From the NCBI RefSeq assembly GCF_012641335.1, contig NZ_JABAID010000015.1:23795-87794 (forward strand): DNA of 64,000 bases, written 5' to 3'. Below, piece after piece: positions 8,778 to 17,333 of the stretch (positions are counted from its first letter, which is position 1; each line of letters starts with the position of its first letter). This DNA is from Novosphingobium sp. ERN07. Lineage in GTDB: Bacteria > Pseudomonadota > Alphaproteobacteria > Sphingomonadales > Sphingomonadaceae. The notes beneath the pieces are model-generated. The model worked only from the letters and a program-made list of their open reading frames with translations, did not search any database and was not told the origin of the DNA. The translations under genes and the position numbers were made by a program.

Positions 8778-9734
8778 TTTTTCGGGGATGAGCGTGGCAC
8801 CAAGCGCCCATAACCGGTCTTCCACCGGTGCGCGCAATTTGCGGTTGCTGCGCAGAATGGCGAGCTCCGTGCGGACATCAAGGCCGGTCACCGCACGATA
8901 GACCACGTTGCCGCGATCGCGCGGGCGGAACTGCGCAACCGAAATTGCAGGGATGCGGTATTCGCGGCAATAGCGCTCCAGTGCGAAAGCGTGGGCTTCG
9001 GGCGGGAGGAAGCCGGTGGCCCCCGCAGCGGAAAGCCATGCGGAGATCGGCCCGTAGAGGCTCCGGCCATGCAACGGCGCGAGCATAGCGATCACGCATC
9101 CGGCCAAGGCTTCGGCGGGGATTACATCGAAGCAGGCAAGGGGGTGTTCTTCGGGAACGGCAAGGCCGATCGGCTCGTCGCTGATCGTATGGCGCGGCAA
9201 GCCGTCGGGCATTTCCAGTTCGCCTGCACCTTCACCCGCCATGTCCGCCAGATAGCGCTGGTGCGGCACGGCGGCGGCCACGATCATCGCCATGTCGATG
9301 GTGCCGTTTAGCAGCCCTGCACACAGCGAATTGACAAAGCCGTTGTCCACTTTCAGCGCGATATCCGGCATTTCGCGGGCGATGGCCGATAGCAGGGCGG
9401 CATGTTCGGGCAGTTCGAAAGTATAGATCGGCGCGCCCAGCACGATGCGCCGATCAGGCCGCGCCCGCCATGAGGCCAGTTGCGCCGCGAAGGCATCGGC
9501 TTGGGCCATGAAGGCTCGTGCCTCATCCAGCAACGCCTTGCCAACAGGCGAGAGCAGGACGGCGCGGGTGATGCGATCAAACAGGCGATGGCCCACCTGC
9601 TGTTCCAGTTTGCGAATCTGCGCCGAAAGGCTCGGCTGGGTCAAATTCATGCGTTTTGCCGCACGACCGAAGCTGAGTTCCTGCGCAAGGGCGAGGAAAC
9701 AGCGGAGCGCCTTGATATCGACATCAGTCTGCAT
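8766..9734 (-). CDS. LysR-family transcriptional regulator
   Basis: A 322-residue LysR-type regulator. The N-terminal winged helix-turn-helix is clear (LSFGRAAKRMNLTQPSLSAQ, then IRKLEQQVGHRLFDR). The rest is a periplasmic-binding-protein-like effector domain. It is transcribed away from the thiolase-like/CaiB pair with 113 bases between the starts, so it probably controls that pair in response to a pathway metabolite. The effector is unknown. Confidence 0.9.
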   Translation of the reverse strand: MQTDVDIKALRCFLALAQELSFGRAAKRMNLTQPSLSAQIRKLEQQVGHRLFDRITRAVLLSPVGKALLDEARAFMAQADAFAAQLASWRARPDRRIVLGAPIYTFELPEHAALLSAIAREMPDIALKVDNGFVNSLCAGLLNGTIDMAMIVAAAVPHQRYLADMAGEGAGELEMPDGLPRHTISDEPIGLAVPEEHPLACFDVIPAEALAGCVIAMLAPLHGRSLYGPISAWLSAAGATGFLPPEAHAFALERYCREYRIPAISVAQFRPRDRGNVVYRAVTGLDVRTELAILRSNRKLRAPVEDRLWALGATLIPEKSGN

Positions 9735-9847
9735 GGTCGCAGATATATTGGAATGCCCTATAAATCGAAAGATTAAATTTATTGGACGCTGCGCCGGGCG
9801 GCCTTTAGCCTTCGGGCAAAGCTGCCAATCCAGCGGGAGAGAAGCGA

Positions 9848-11395
9848 ATGCAGGTGCCCGATACCACGCCGGTCATCGTCGGCGTTGGCCAGTACGTCGA
9901 ACGGATCGATGCGCCGGATTATGCAGGGCTGTCGTTTGCAGATTTGTCAGCAAGGGCAGCGGCAGCAGCATTGCAAGACACCGGCGCGATGGCAGAGGTT
10001 GCAGCCCTGGTAAAAGCGGTCGGCGCTGTCCGCACGTTCGAGGAATCGGGCGCAATGCAGGTGCCGTTTGGCCGGGCCGAGCACATGCCGCTGGCCGTGG
10101 CGCGGCGGCTGGGGATTATGCCTTCGGTTGCCATTCTGGAGAAGGTTGGCGGGCAATCGCCCTTGGCGCTGTTGGCCGATCTAGGGGGGCGCATTGCGCG
10201 CGGTGAAGTGCCCGCAGCCTTGATGTTCGGCAGCGAGGCGATCTCTACGGTGCGGCATCTTGTGACCAAAGGCGAAAGCCGTGATTGGGCTGAGAGCGAC
10301 GATCCAGAAGCGATTGGCTGCGCATGGATCGACAAGGGCATGGGCTTTGAAGGCACACTGTCGGCCCTGAGCATAGCCCACGGCATTCGTGCACCCGTTA
10401 CCGCTTATGCCTTGTGCGAAAATGCCCGGCGGGCGCGGCTAGGTCTTTCGCGCCACGACTATGCGATGGAAATGGGCCACCTGTTCGCGCCTTTCACCCG
10501 CGTGGCGGCAGACAACCCCTACAGCGCGGCCGCCGTTACCCCGATGAGCGCGCAGGAAATCGCTACACCATCGGACCGCAACCGCATGATTGCAGACCCT
10601 TATCCGCTGAAGCTCGTATCGCGCGATCAGGTGAACCAGGCGGCGGCAGTTGTTCTCATGTCTGTTCAGGCCGCACGTGAGGCTGGCGTGCCGGAGGACA
10701 AGTGGGTCTATCTGCACGGCGCAGCGCTGGCGAATGAGCGGGAGATTCTCGATCGTCTCGACATTGGCGGGTATCCTGCTGCAAATGCTGCCATCGCTTC
10801 CGCCCTTGCAGCCGCGGGGAAGCAGGCTGCCGACATGCAGGTTTTTGACTTCTATTCCTGCTTCCCGGTGCCCGTGTTCAACGCTGCCATCGATGGCCTT
10901 GGCCTTTCGCCCGATGATCCGCGCGGGCTGACCGTTACGGGCGGGCTGCCCTATTTCGGCGGGGCCGGAAACAACTACTCGATGCACGCCTTCGCCACGA
11001 TGGCAGAGCGGCTGCGCGCCGCACCCGGCAGCTTCGGCATGGTGGGGCTGAACGGCGGCTTCCAGTCGAAATACGGCGCGGCGGTCCTGTCCACTGCGCC
11101 GCGCGATTGGCCGGGGTGTGAAAGCGCCGGGATACAGGCCACGCTTGATGCCGCGCCCAAGGCAGTGCTGGCCGATGTGGCGCAAGGTGCGGGCCGGATC
11201 GGCACCTATACGGTCACGTACGTCAAGGGCGTGCCCGAACAGGTCATCGTCATAGGCGACCTGGATCACGGTGGCCGGTTCATCGCCACAAGCCGCGAGG
11301 CCGACGCCATCGCCACGGCACTTGCAGACGATCCCATCGGGCGCGCGGTCAGCGTCGCACCGGGCGAGAAGCGCAACCAGTTCACTTTTGCCTGA
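9848..11395 (+). CDS. thiolase-superfamily acyl-CoA protein
   Basis: A 515-residue thiolase-fold protein opening TTPVIVGVGQYVER, of the type annotated as acetyl-CoA acetyltransferase in sphingomonads, with an extra C-terminal beta-barrel-like domain. Late motifs include PYFGGAGNNYSMHAF and VGLNGGFQSKYGA. In classical thiolases the acyl-carrying cysteine sits in an early loop; the corresponding segment here reads ALMFGSEAIST with no cysteine, as in SCP2-thiolase-like members. It starts after a good GGGAGAG site and is followed ten bases later by a CaiB-family CoA transferase, so the pair probably handles one acyl-CoA. Confidence 0.8.
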   Translation: MQVPDTTPVIVGVGQYVERIDAPDYAGLSFADLSARAAAAALQDTGAMAEVAALVKAVGAVRTFEESGAMQVPFGRAEHMPLAVARRLGIMPSVAILEKVGGQSPLALLADLGGRIARGEVPAALMFGSEAISTVRHLVTKGESRDWAESDDPEAIGCAWIDKGMGFEGTLSALSIAHGIRAPVTAYALCENARRARLGLSRHDYAMEMGHLFAPFTRVAADNPYSAAAVTPMSAQEIATPSDRNRMIADPYPLKLVSRDQVNQAAAVVLMSVQAAREAGVPEDKWVYLHGAALANEREILDRLDIGGYPAANAAIASALAAAGKQAADMQVFDFYSCFPVPVFNAAIDGLGLSPDDPRGLTVTGGLPYFGGAGNNYSMHAFATMAERLRAAPGSFGMVGLNGGFQSKYGAAVLSTAPRDWPGCESAGIQATLDAAPKAVLADVAQGAGRIGTYTVTYVKGVPEQVIVIGDLDHGGRFIATSREADAIATALADDPIGRAVSVAPGEKRNQFTFA

Positions 11396-11405
11396 GGACG
11401 CTGCG

Positions 11406-12590
11406 ATGAATCAAAAGCCGGTGATGCTCGAAGGCGTTCGCGTGGTCGATCTGACCACCGTGGTCTTCGGCCCTTATGCCACCCAGATTTTAGCCGATCT
11501 TGGTGCCGATGTGATCAAGGTGGAATCGCCGGGAATTGGCGATGCGTTTCGCTGGTCGGGCAAGGCTGCGGTAACGCCGGGCATGGCACCGGCATGGATG
11601 GCGCTGAACCGTGGCAAGAAATCCATCGCGCTCGATCTGAAGACCGAGGCGGACCGCGAGGTGATGCTGGGCCTGCTGCGCGATGCGGATATCTTCGTCG
11701 TCAACGTGCGCGGCAAGGCGCTGGCGCGCATCGGGCTGGATTACGCCAGCCTCAAGGCGATCAATCCGGGGCTGATCTATGTCCACTGCGTCGGCTTTGG
11801 GCAGGATGGGCCTTATGCCGATCTACAGGCCTATGACGACGTAATTCAGGCGGCGACGGGCACCACCACGCTTCTGCCGCGTGTCGACCAGAACCCCCAG
11901 CCACGCTATCTGCCGTCGCTGATCGCAGACAAGGTTGCCGGGCTTCATGCCGCTTATGCCGCACTTGCCGCCGTGGTCCACAAACAGCGCACGGGCGAGG
12001 GGCAGCATATCGAAGTGCCGATGTTCGAGGTGTTTTCCAGCTTCATGCTGCTGGAGCACCTTGGCGGGCTGAGCTTCGATCCGCCCAATGCGCCTGCGGG
12101 ATACTTCCGCCAGATTGACCCGGATCGCCAGCCGTTCCCCACGGTGGACGGCCATATCAGTATCGTGACCTATGATGATGGTGCGGTTCAGCGCATCTTC
12201 GCCTTGCTTGATCAGCCCGATTTCCTTGCCACCAATGGTCTGGGCACCCCGCAGGAGCGGCTGCGAGGCATGTCTGCGATCTATCAGGGCATCGCCCGGT
12301 TCACGCCCGGCTTCAGCACCGCCGAACTTTTGCGCCGTTGCAACGAAGCCCAGATCCCCGCGCAGGCCGTGCGCGATCTGGGCGATGTGATGGACGATCC
12401 GCACTTGCGCGATGTCGGTTTTTTCCAGCGGCGCGAACATCCGGTGGAAGGTGCATGGTTCCAGCAATCGGCCCCTGTGCGATTCTCGGTTGCGGAACAT
12501 GGTAAACAGATTGCACCGCCTCCGCTGCACTCTGAGCATGAAACAAGCGTCAGAAATCAAGGGTGGAAGGCGTTTGACAGCGTAGAGTGA
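11406..12590 (+). CDS. CaiB/BaiF family CoA transferase
   Basis: A 394-residue class III CoA transferase. The opening LEGVRVVDLTTVVFGPYATQ and LGADVIKVE are typical, and the catalytic aspartate lies in LQAYDDVIQAATG. These enzymes move CoA between carboxylic acids and form a ring-interlocked dimer. The start chosen is the ATG at 11406, ten bases after the thiolase-like stop, so the two are one transcript. The open frame extends upstream into that gene but without support. Confidence 0.92.
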   Translation: MNQKPVMLEGVRVVDLTTVVFGPYATQILADLGADVIKVESPGIGDAFRWSGKAAVTPGMAPAWMALNRGKKSIALDLKTEADREVMLGLLRDADIFVVNVRGKALARIGLDYASLKAINPGLIYVHCVGFGQDGPYADLQAYDDVIQAATGTTTLLPRVDQNPQPRYLPSLIADKVAGLHAAYAALAAVVHKQRTGEGQHIEVPMFEVFSSFMLLEHLGGLSFDPPNAPAGYFRQIDPDRQPFPTVDGHISIVTYDDGAVQRIFALLDQPDFLATNGLGTPQERLRGMSAIYQGIARFTPGFSTAELLRRCNEAQIPAQAVRDLGDVMDDPHLRDVGFFQRREHPVEGAWFQQSAPVRFSVAEHGKQIAPPPLHSEHETSVRNQGWKAFDSVE

Positions 12591-12738
12591 GGTTAATTCG
12601 GCCGAAGCTGGGACGTTAGCAATTCTGCGTATTAAAAATAAATGACATTTAAGTGAATTTTATATAACATTAGGACTCTGGAAACCGCTAGGGTCGCTTC
12701 TGGCACAGTTGTCAGTACCAGAAGGCAGACTGAGCGAG

Positions 12739-14688
12739 ATGTCAGGGATTCTAACACGTCTTCGGACCAGCACGAGCGGCAGCGTTCTGCCGATCGCCGC
12801 GGTGAGCGTGCCCGTGATCATCGCCCTGATCGGTGGCGGGCTTGATATCAATCGCGTCTACAAGGCGCGCAACCGGCTGCAATCGGCGTGTGACGCCGGA
12901 ACGCTGGCCGGTCGTCGCGCCGTGACGACGAACGGCTATCAGAATGCCGAGAAGGCGCAGGCCGCCACCTATTTCAACACCAACTTCGTCGAAGCCGACA
13001 TTGGCGCGACCGATACGACATTCTCGACCGCCTCTGCCGACAGCGGCAACATGATCGAAGGCGTGGCGACCACCAAGGTCGAAACCGCGGTCATGAGCCT
13101 GCTGGGTTATGACACCATCGACATTTCGGTGTCGTGCAAGGCCACGATGGGCGTGGGCAACAGCGACATCACGATGGTGCTCGATACTACCGGATCGATG
13201 GACGAACAGCTCGGCAACACAGGTGAAACGCGCATTCAGGCGCTGCGCCGCGCGATGAAGAATTTCTACACGACGGTCGCCACCGCCACGACCAGTTCGA
13301 ACGCGCGCATCCGCTATTCGTTTGTGCCCTACAGTTCGTCGGTCAATGTGGGGCGCTTGATCTACAATCTGGATCCAGATTATCTGGTCGACAGTTGGTC
13401 GATCCAATCGCGCGAACCTGTGTTCAACACGATCACCGAACAGGTATTCGTGGGGTGGAACACGCCTGTTTATTCCAGTGCTGAAGATTACAGCACGGAA
13501 AGCAATGGTAACACAACGCAATATAGCACCACCAATTACACATCGCAGAACAACTGCAATGCTGCGCGGCCGTCTGACACGGCTTGGGCAAACAATGGCA
13601 GCTCAACAACCACCACCACCACGACAACCAACGGAAATGGTCAGCAGGTCACAACCACCCGTACTGACCAGCCGCAAAGCCGCACCCGCTACACTTGCCA
13701 GCGTGTAAGCAACCGCTGGCGCATCTTTTCATACCCGGTAACGCGAACTTATTACACCTACAGCTACGCCACCTCAGATCCGGTCTACGAAACCCGTACT
13801 CGGCAGGAATTTAGCCGCTGGGCTTACAAGCGAGTGACCTACGACACCAGTGTCTACAAGACATTCACCGCCGCAACGGTCCAAAATGGTACCAACGGTG
13901 CTGCGATCAGCTACACGTGGGCTGGCTGCATCGAAGAACGTGAAACCGAGGCAGACAGCACATTCAGTTACATCATCGACTCCAATAACCGAGTCAAGAT
14001 CACGCCAAAGGACGCGCAAGATCTCGATATCGATTCGGCTCCGGACGTCGATACCGAAAGTTCGAAGTGGGCACCGATGTGGCCAGAACTTGCGTACTAT
14101 CGCCTCAACAGCTCTGGAAATCTGACCAGCTCGGCTGAAACGACCCGTGGCGGCAAAGCAAACTCCTATTGTCCGCAGCAGGCTCGGCTGCTCAACTCGA
14201 TGACCCAGTCGGAGTTCAACAGTTATGCGGATTCGCTGACGGCAGCGGGATCGACCTATCACGATCTCGGCATGATCTGGGGGCTGCGTCTAAGCTCGCC
14301 TGAAGGCCCGTGGCAGAACACTGTCAACATCGCTCCGTCCAACGGCGGCAAGGTATCGCGGCACATCATCTTCATGACCGACGGGGAAATGGCGCCTAGC
14401 TATTCCATCCAGTCAACCTATGGTCTGGAATGGCACGACCGCCGCATCACGACAGACGGCTATTCCAATCAGGCTTCGCGCCATACCACGCGCTTTCGCA
14501 CGATGTGCGAGGTGGCCAAGGCCAAAGGGTTCCGCGTCTGGGTGATCGCCTTTGCATCGTCGTTGACCACTGATCTCTCTGGCTGCGCGTCCAGCAACAG
14601 TGCGTTTCTGGCTACCAACGCCACCGAACTGAACGAGAAGTTTCAGGAAATCGCCAAGAGCGTTGGCGAGCTGCGGGTCTATCAGTGA
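12739..14688 (+). CDS. TadG-like pilus protein with von Willebrand factor A domain
   Basis: About 649 residues. A TadE/TadG-type hydrophobic segment is at residues 16-36, followed by the conserved NRVYKARNRLQSACDAGTLAG. A vWA domain begins with the metal site DTTGSMD (Asp149, Ser153), with the later strand IIFMTDGEM. Between them, roughly residues 230-400 form an insert rich in Thr, Tyr, Asn and Ser, including an eight-threonine run and YTYSYATSDPVYETRTR. It is anchored in the inner membrane and exposed outside. The next two TadE-like genes follow by overlap. The core Tad machinery (tadA, tadB, tadC, rcpA) is not in the window. Confidence 0.88.
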   Translation: MSGILTRLRTSTSGSVLPIAAVSVPVIIALIGGGLDINRVYKARNRLQSACDAGTLAGRRAVTTNGYQNAEKAQAATYFNTNFVEADIGATDTTFSTASADSGNMIEGVATTKVETAVMSLLGYDTIDISVSCKATMGVGNSDITMVLDTTGSMDEQLGNTGETRIQALRRAMKNFYTTVATATTSSNARIRYSFVPYSSSVNVGRLIYNLDPDYLVDSWSIQSREPVFNTITEQVFVGWNTPVYSSAEDYSTESNGNTTQYSTTNYTSQNNCNAARPSDTAWANNGSSTTTTTTTTNGNGQQVTTTRTDQPQSRTRYTCQRVSNRWRIFSYPVTRTYYTYSYATSDPVYETRTRQEFSRWAYKRVTYDTSVYKTFTAATVQNGTNGAAISYTWAGCIEERETEADSTFSYIIDSNNRVKITPKDAQDLDIDSAPDVDTESSKWAPMWPELAYYRLNSSGNLTSSAETTRGGKANSYCPQQARLLNSMTQSEFNSYADSLTAAGSTYHDLGMIWGLRLSSPEGPWQNTVNIAPSNGGKVSRHIIFMTDGEMAPSYSIQSTYGLEWHDRRITTDGYSNQASRHTTRFRTMCEVAKAKGFRVWVIAFASSLTTDLSGCASSNSAFLATNATELNEKFQEIAKSVGELRVYQ

Positions 14689-15305
14689 TGCGCGGGCTGC
14701 GTGTTCTCTCCCCGGTTCGCATCAGGCGACTGCGAGGACTGTCGGTTGACCGCCGGGGTGTGACAACGATCGAATTCGCGATCGTTGCACCGGTGTTCCT
14801 CATGATGGTGATCGGATGCCTTGATGTGGGGCAAATGGTCTACGCCAAAGGCGTGCTCGACGGGGCAGTGGAGAAGGCAGCGCGCGACTCATCGCTTGAA
14901 ACAGGGGATATCGGCCTGGCTGACAGTCGCGTCGAAAACGTGATCAAGAAGGTCCTGCCGGGTGCAACCGTGTCTTCGACCCGCAAGAGCTACTTCGATT
15001 TCGTGAACGCGAACAAGGGTGAGAAGCTGAACGACACGAACGGCGATGGAGAATGCTCGACCGGTGAATCCTACACCGATTCCAATGGCAATCAGCGCTG
15101 GGACGAAGACCTTGGCAAGGATGGCAACGGTGGTGCGAACGATGTTATCGTTTATACCGTCACCGTAGCCTACGAACCGACTTTTCAGGTGCCGCTGGTG
15201 CCGCTCGACTGGTCGCGGCGCGAGATCACATCGACTGCCGTGAAGCGCAACCAGCCCTTTGCGCTGCAGACCGGCAGCTATTCGTCGCAGGTGAGAACAT
15301 GCTGA
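14688..15305 (+). CDS. TadE-family pseudopilin-like protein
   Basis: About 205 residues. The N-terminal segment VDRRGVTTIEFAIVAPVFLM has the TadE signature: a short basic leader, a glutamate five residues into the hydrophobic stretch and a single membrane helix. The tail contains an acidic repeat-like stretch NDTNGDGECSTGES and SNGNQRWDEDLGKDGNGG that resembles a calcium-binding loop. The ATG overlaps the TadG stop by one base (TGATG); a GTG three bases earlier is the alternative. It is probably processed and assembled with Flp-type pili. Confidence 0.85.
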   Translation: MRGLRVLSPVRIRRLRGLSVDRRGVTTIEFAIVAPVFLMMVIGCLDVGQMVYAKGVLDGAVEKAARDSSLETGDIGLADSRVENVIKKVLPGATVSSTRKSYFDFVNANKGEKLNDTNGDGECSTGESYTDSNGNQRWDEDLGKDGNGGANDVIVYTVTVAYEPTFQVPLVPLDWSRREITSTAVKRNQPFALQTGSYSSQVRTC

Positions 15306-15970
15306 CGATGAAAACTGCGCCGAAGAAATGGCCGCTGATCAACCGACTGGCGAGCGACACGTCAGGCGTTTCGGTTGTCGAAATGGCGATTGTCGCGCCC
15401 TTCATCCTCGGCGTGGCGCTTTATGGTGCGGAGGTTGCCTACCTCACCACCATCGATATGAAGATGAGTGAGATTGCGCTGTCGCTTGCGGATAACGCCT
15501 CACGTATCGGCCAGACTGACAACAGCGTGATCACGCCTACGGTGAGTGAGACGGACATCAACGAGGTCATGCGCGGTGCGCAGGAACAGGCGACAGGTCT
15601 TGAATTTCAGGCGAACGGGCGGATCATTCTGTCCAGTCTTGAACGTGATGCGACCACAGGCAAGCAGTACATCCATTGGCAAAGGTGCTACGGCAATCTC
15701 AGCCGCCAAAGCGCCTATGGCAACGCTACCGATAAGAATGGCCTGACGGGGCCGGTTCTGCCAGGAATGGGCGATGGTCCGACGAAAGTTACCGCCGCTG
15801 CGAATTCGGCCGTGATGTTTGTCGAGGTGTATTACCGCTATCAGGGACTGTTCGGGAACACCTATGTCAGCAATCGCACCTTGCGCAAGGAAGGGGCGTT
15901 CATGATCCGTGACCAGCGCAATCTGACACCGGGTGTGACTGGCACCGGCGGCACGTATCCCTGCACATGA
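15299..15970 (+). CDS. TadE-family pseudopilin-like protein
   Basis: A 223-residue protein with a TadE-type N-terminus: basic leader, then GVSVVEMAIVAPFILGVALY with the conserved glutamate and one membrane helix. The remainder is a periplasmic domain with one cysteine pair candidate (Cys in WQRCYG and the C-terminal TYPCT). It overlaps the previous TadE gene by seven bases, so the three pilus genes are one translationally coupled unit. No terminator is evident directly after it. Confidence 0.83.
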   Translation: MLTMKTAPKKWPLINRLASDTSGVSVVEMAIVAPFILGVALYGAEVAYLTTIDMKMSEIALSLADNASRIGQTDNSVITPTVSETDINEVMRGAQEQATGLEFQANGRIILSSLERDATTGKQYIHWQRCYGNLSRQSAYGNATDKNGLTGPVLPGMGDGPTKVTAAANSAVMFVEVYYRYQGLFGNTYVSNRTLRKEGAFMIRDQRNLTPGVTGTGGTYPCT

Positions 15971-16073
15971 TCTGATTGCGCACCATCAATTCATTTGTGC
16001 GCAAGGCTGGGATAGACTGGCGGTGGCGGATCGGCTTTCGTGCCGACTCCGGGCCGAACAGGGAGATGGTTCG

Positions 16074-16496
16074 ATGAGGAAGATAATTCCCACGCTCGCA
16101 GCGGCAGCATTTGTGCTGATCGCTCCACACGCGCAGGCAAAGCCTGTTACGCTAACGGCGGCGCTGACTGGCCCGGCGGAAACCGGAGGCGGTGATGCGG
16201 ATGGCACCGGCGGGTTCAAAGCCGAAGCTGACGACGAAACCGGCGACTTCTGCTTTACGCTATGGGCCGAAAACACCACAAAGCCAACAATGGCGCACGT
16301 TCACGAAGGTGCTGCCGGAGCCGATGGAAAGCCGGTGGCGACACTAGAGGTCACCGGCAAGGACAGCGATAGCTGCATCGCGATGGAGCCGGAACTGGTC
16401 AAGAAGATCATCGCCGCCCCACAGGACTATTACGTCAACGTCCACACCGTCGATTTTCCCAAGGGCGCGGTGCGGGGGCAGCTTGAGGTGAAGTAA
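16074..16496 (+). CDS. CHRD-domain exported protein
   Basis: A 140-residue protein with a signal peptide (MRKIIPTLAAAAFVLIAPHAQA) and then one CHRD domain: an opening LTAALTGPAETGGGDADGTG, the central MAHVHEGAAG histidines, and the end YYVNVHTVDFPKGAVRGQLE. CHRD domains occur in chordin and in many bacterial exported proteins; their biochemical role in bacteria is not established. Two cysteines (CFTLW and DSCIAM) could form a disulfide. It stands alone downstream of the pilus genes and is followed by a GC-rich hairpin. Confidence 0.88.
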   Translation: MRKIIPTLAAAAFVLIAPHAQAKPVTLTAALTGPAETGGGDADGTGGFKAEADDETGDFCFTLWAENTTKPTMAHVHEGAAGADGKPVATLEVTGKDSDSCIAMEPELVKKIIAAPQDYYVNVHTVDFPKGAVRGQLEVK

Positions 16497-16515
16497 CCGC
16501 GATACGCACAGTAAA

Positions 16516-16543
16516 TGGGGGCCAGCATCGCTGCCGGCCCCCA
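16516..16543. terminator. GC-rich hairpin after the CHRD gene
   Basis: TGGGGGCC pairs with GGCCCCCA 12 bases later. It lies 19 bases after the CHRD stop. There is no proper T-run on the plus side (CTCTACG) and only ATTTAC on the minus side, so it is a probable but weak terminator. Confidence 0.6.
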
Positions 16544-17240
16544 CTCTACGTCAGTTTCGTGCCTTTATTACAGCGCGTTTGCTCCGGCTGCCTTGGCCTT
16601 CGCTCACCGTTTCCGGTTGGCTTCAGGCGTTCAGCCATTGTTCTGCCAAGCGTTCGATGTTCATGGCGTTCGTTCGGATGCCGTTCGGGGCGCGAAGCCC
16701 CTGGGCTGCTGCCGATCCGTGCGTTTGCCCGGTTCGCGCCGCTCTCCGCCTGTTCGCATGATCACATCGCCAGCAGGCTCTAAGGCTTGCTCTGCTCTGC
16801 ATTGCCGCGACTGCTTTTGACTGCTCTTTCAAGCGGTCATCAAAAGCCGTTACTGGACGTTGCCTTCGCTCCTCGGCCTCGCTCCCGTTCGTGCTCGCAC
16901 ACGGTCGGACGAATTTCCGTAACGAAGGGATGGAATATCTGTCGTCATCTTTCCTTTGCTGCTTCCGCGCCAACACCAGATCCCGGAGGCCGAGGTCTTC
17001 GCCGCGCTTCGTACATCTGAAAAGGTGCCGACTGACACCCCGCTTCCGAACATGACATTCACAGTTTTGCACATCCACAGATCAACCCGAAGGTATCTGA
17101 CGGTTGGTTACGCTGCAAACTATTCCTGTTCGCATCGGTATGTGTAATTCCTTTGAAAATCAGATAATTAAATCCAGATTTTCGGAGTTTTCCACAATCT
17201 CGACAGGCAAAAGCTGCGCTTCATAAGTGAGTCGCGCAAG
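16544..17240. other. gene-free stretch of about 700 bases
   Basis: No frame on either strand gives a recognisable protein. The longest minus-strand frame (16623-17078) is arginine- and cysteine-rich without domain signals and reads like non-coding GC-rich DNA. Contents that can be seen: a hairpin GGGGCgcgaaGCCCC around 16687-16701, an 8-bp hairpin around 16818-16839 (TGACTGCT with AGCGGTCA), an AT-rich patch at 17155-17185, and a near-match to the DnaA box (TTTTCCACA, 17188-17196). I found no tRNA, tmRNA, RNase P or 6S signature. Confidence 0.5.
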
Positions 17241-17272
17241 CAAAAAATGCGGGAGTTATCCACAACCCCCGC
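17241..17272 (-). terminator. intrinsic terminator of argG
   Basis: On the minus strand GCGGGGGTT pairs with AACTCCCGC around a six-base loop, and is followed by ATTTTTTG. This is a textbook Rho-independent terminator about 60 bases after the argG stop. Confidence 0.92.
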
Positions 17273-17297
17273 ACCTTTCGGTGGATAGTTTCTGAAC

Positions 17298-17327
17298 TGC
17301 ACCTAGATGCACCTAGGTGCACCTAAG
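17298..17327 (-). repeat. three tandem 10-bp repeats in the argG 3' region
   Basis: Three decamers, TGCACCTAGA, TGCACCTAGG and TGCACCTAAG on the plus strand, begin seven bases after the argG stop and lie before its terminator, so they are in the argG mRNA. Read in the transcribed direction the unit is AGGTGCAYCT. The same unit occurs four times upstream of queF at 62871-62910, also in the transcribed direction. Confidence 0.85.
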
Positions 17328-17333
17328 CCGCGC

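Noticed and set aside
13600..13640. The ACC-rich run in TadG as a variable simple repeat that switches the gene on and off.
   Set aside because: The run is made of mixed ACC/ACG/ACA codons in frame, not a uniform repeat, so slippage is unlikely.
16623..17078. A 151-residue minus-strand open frame.
   Set aside because: Arg/Cys-rich with no domain, no good start or ribosome site and no continuity with neighbours; typical of random frames in GC-rich DNA.
17256..17264. A perfect DnaA box, TTATCCACA, with a second near-match at 17188-17196, suggesting a replication origin.
   Set aside because: The perfect box is part of the loop and stem of the argG terminator, there is no cluster of boxes, and no origin-linked gene (dnaA, hemE, parAB) is near.
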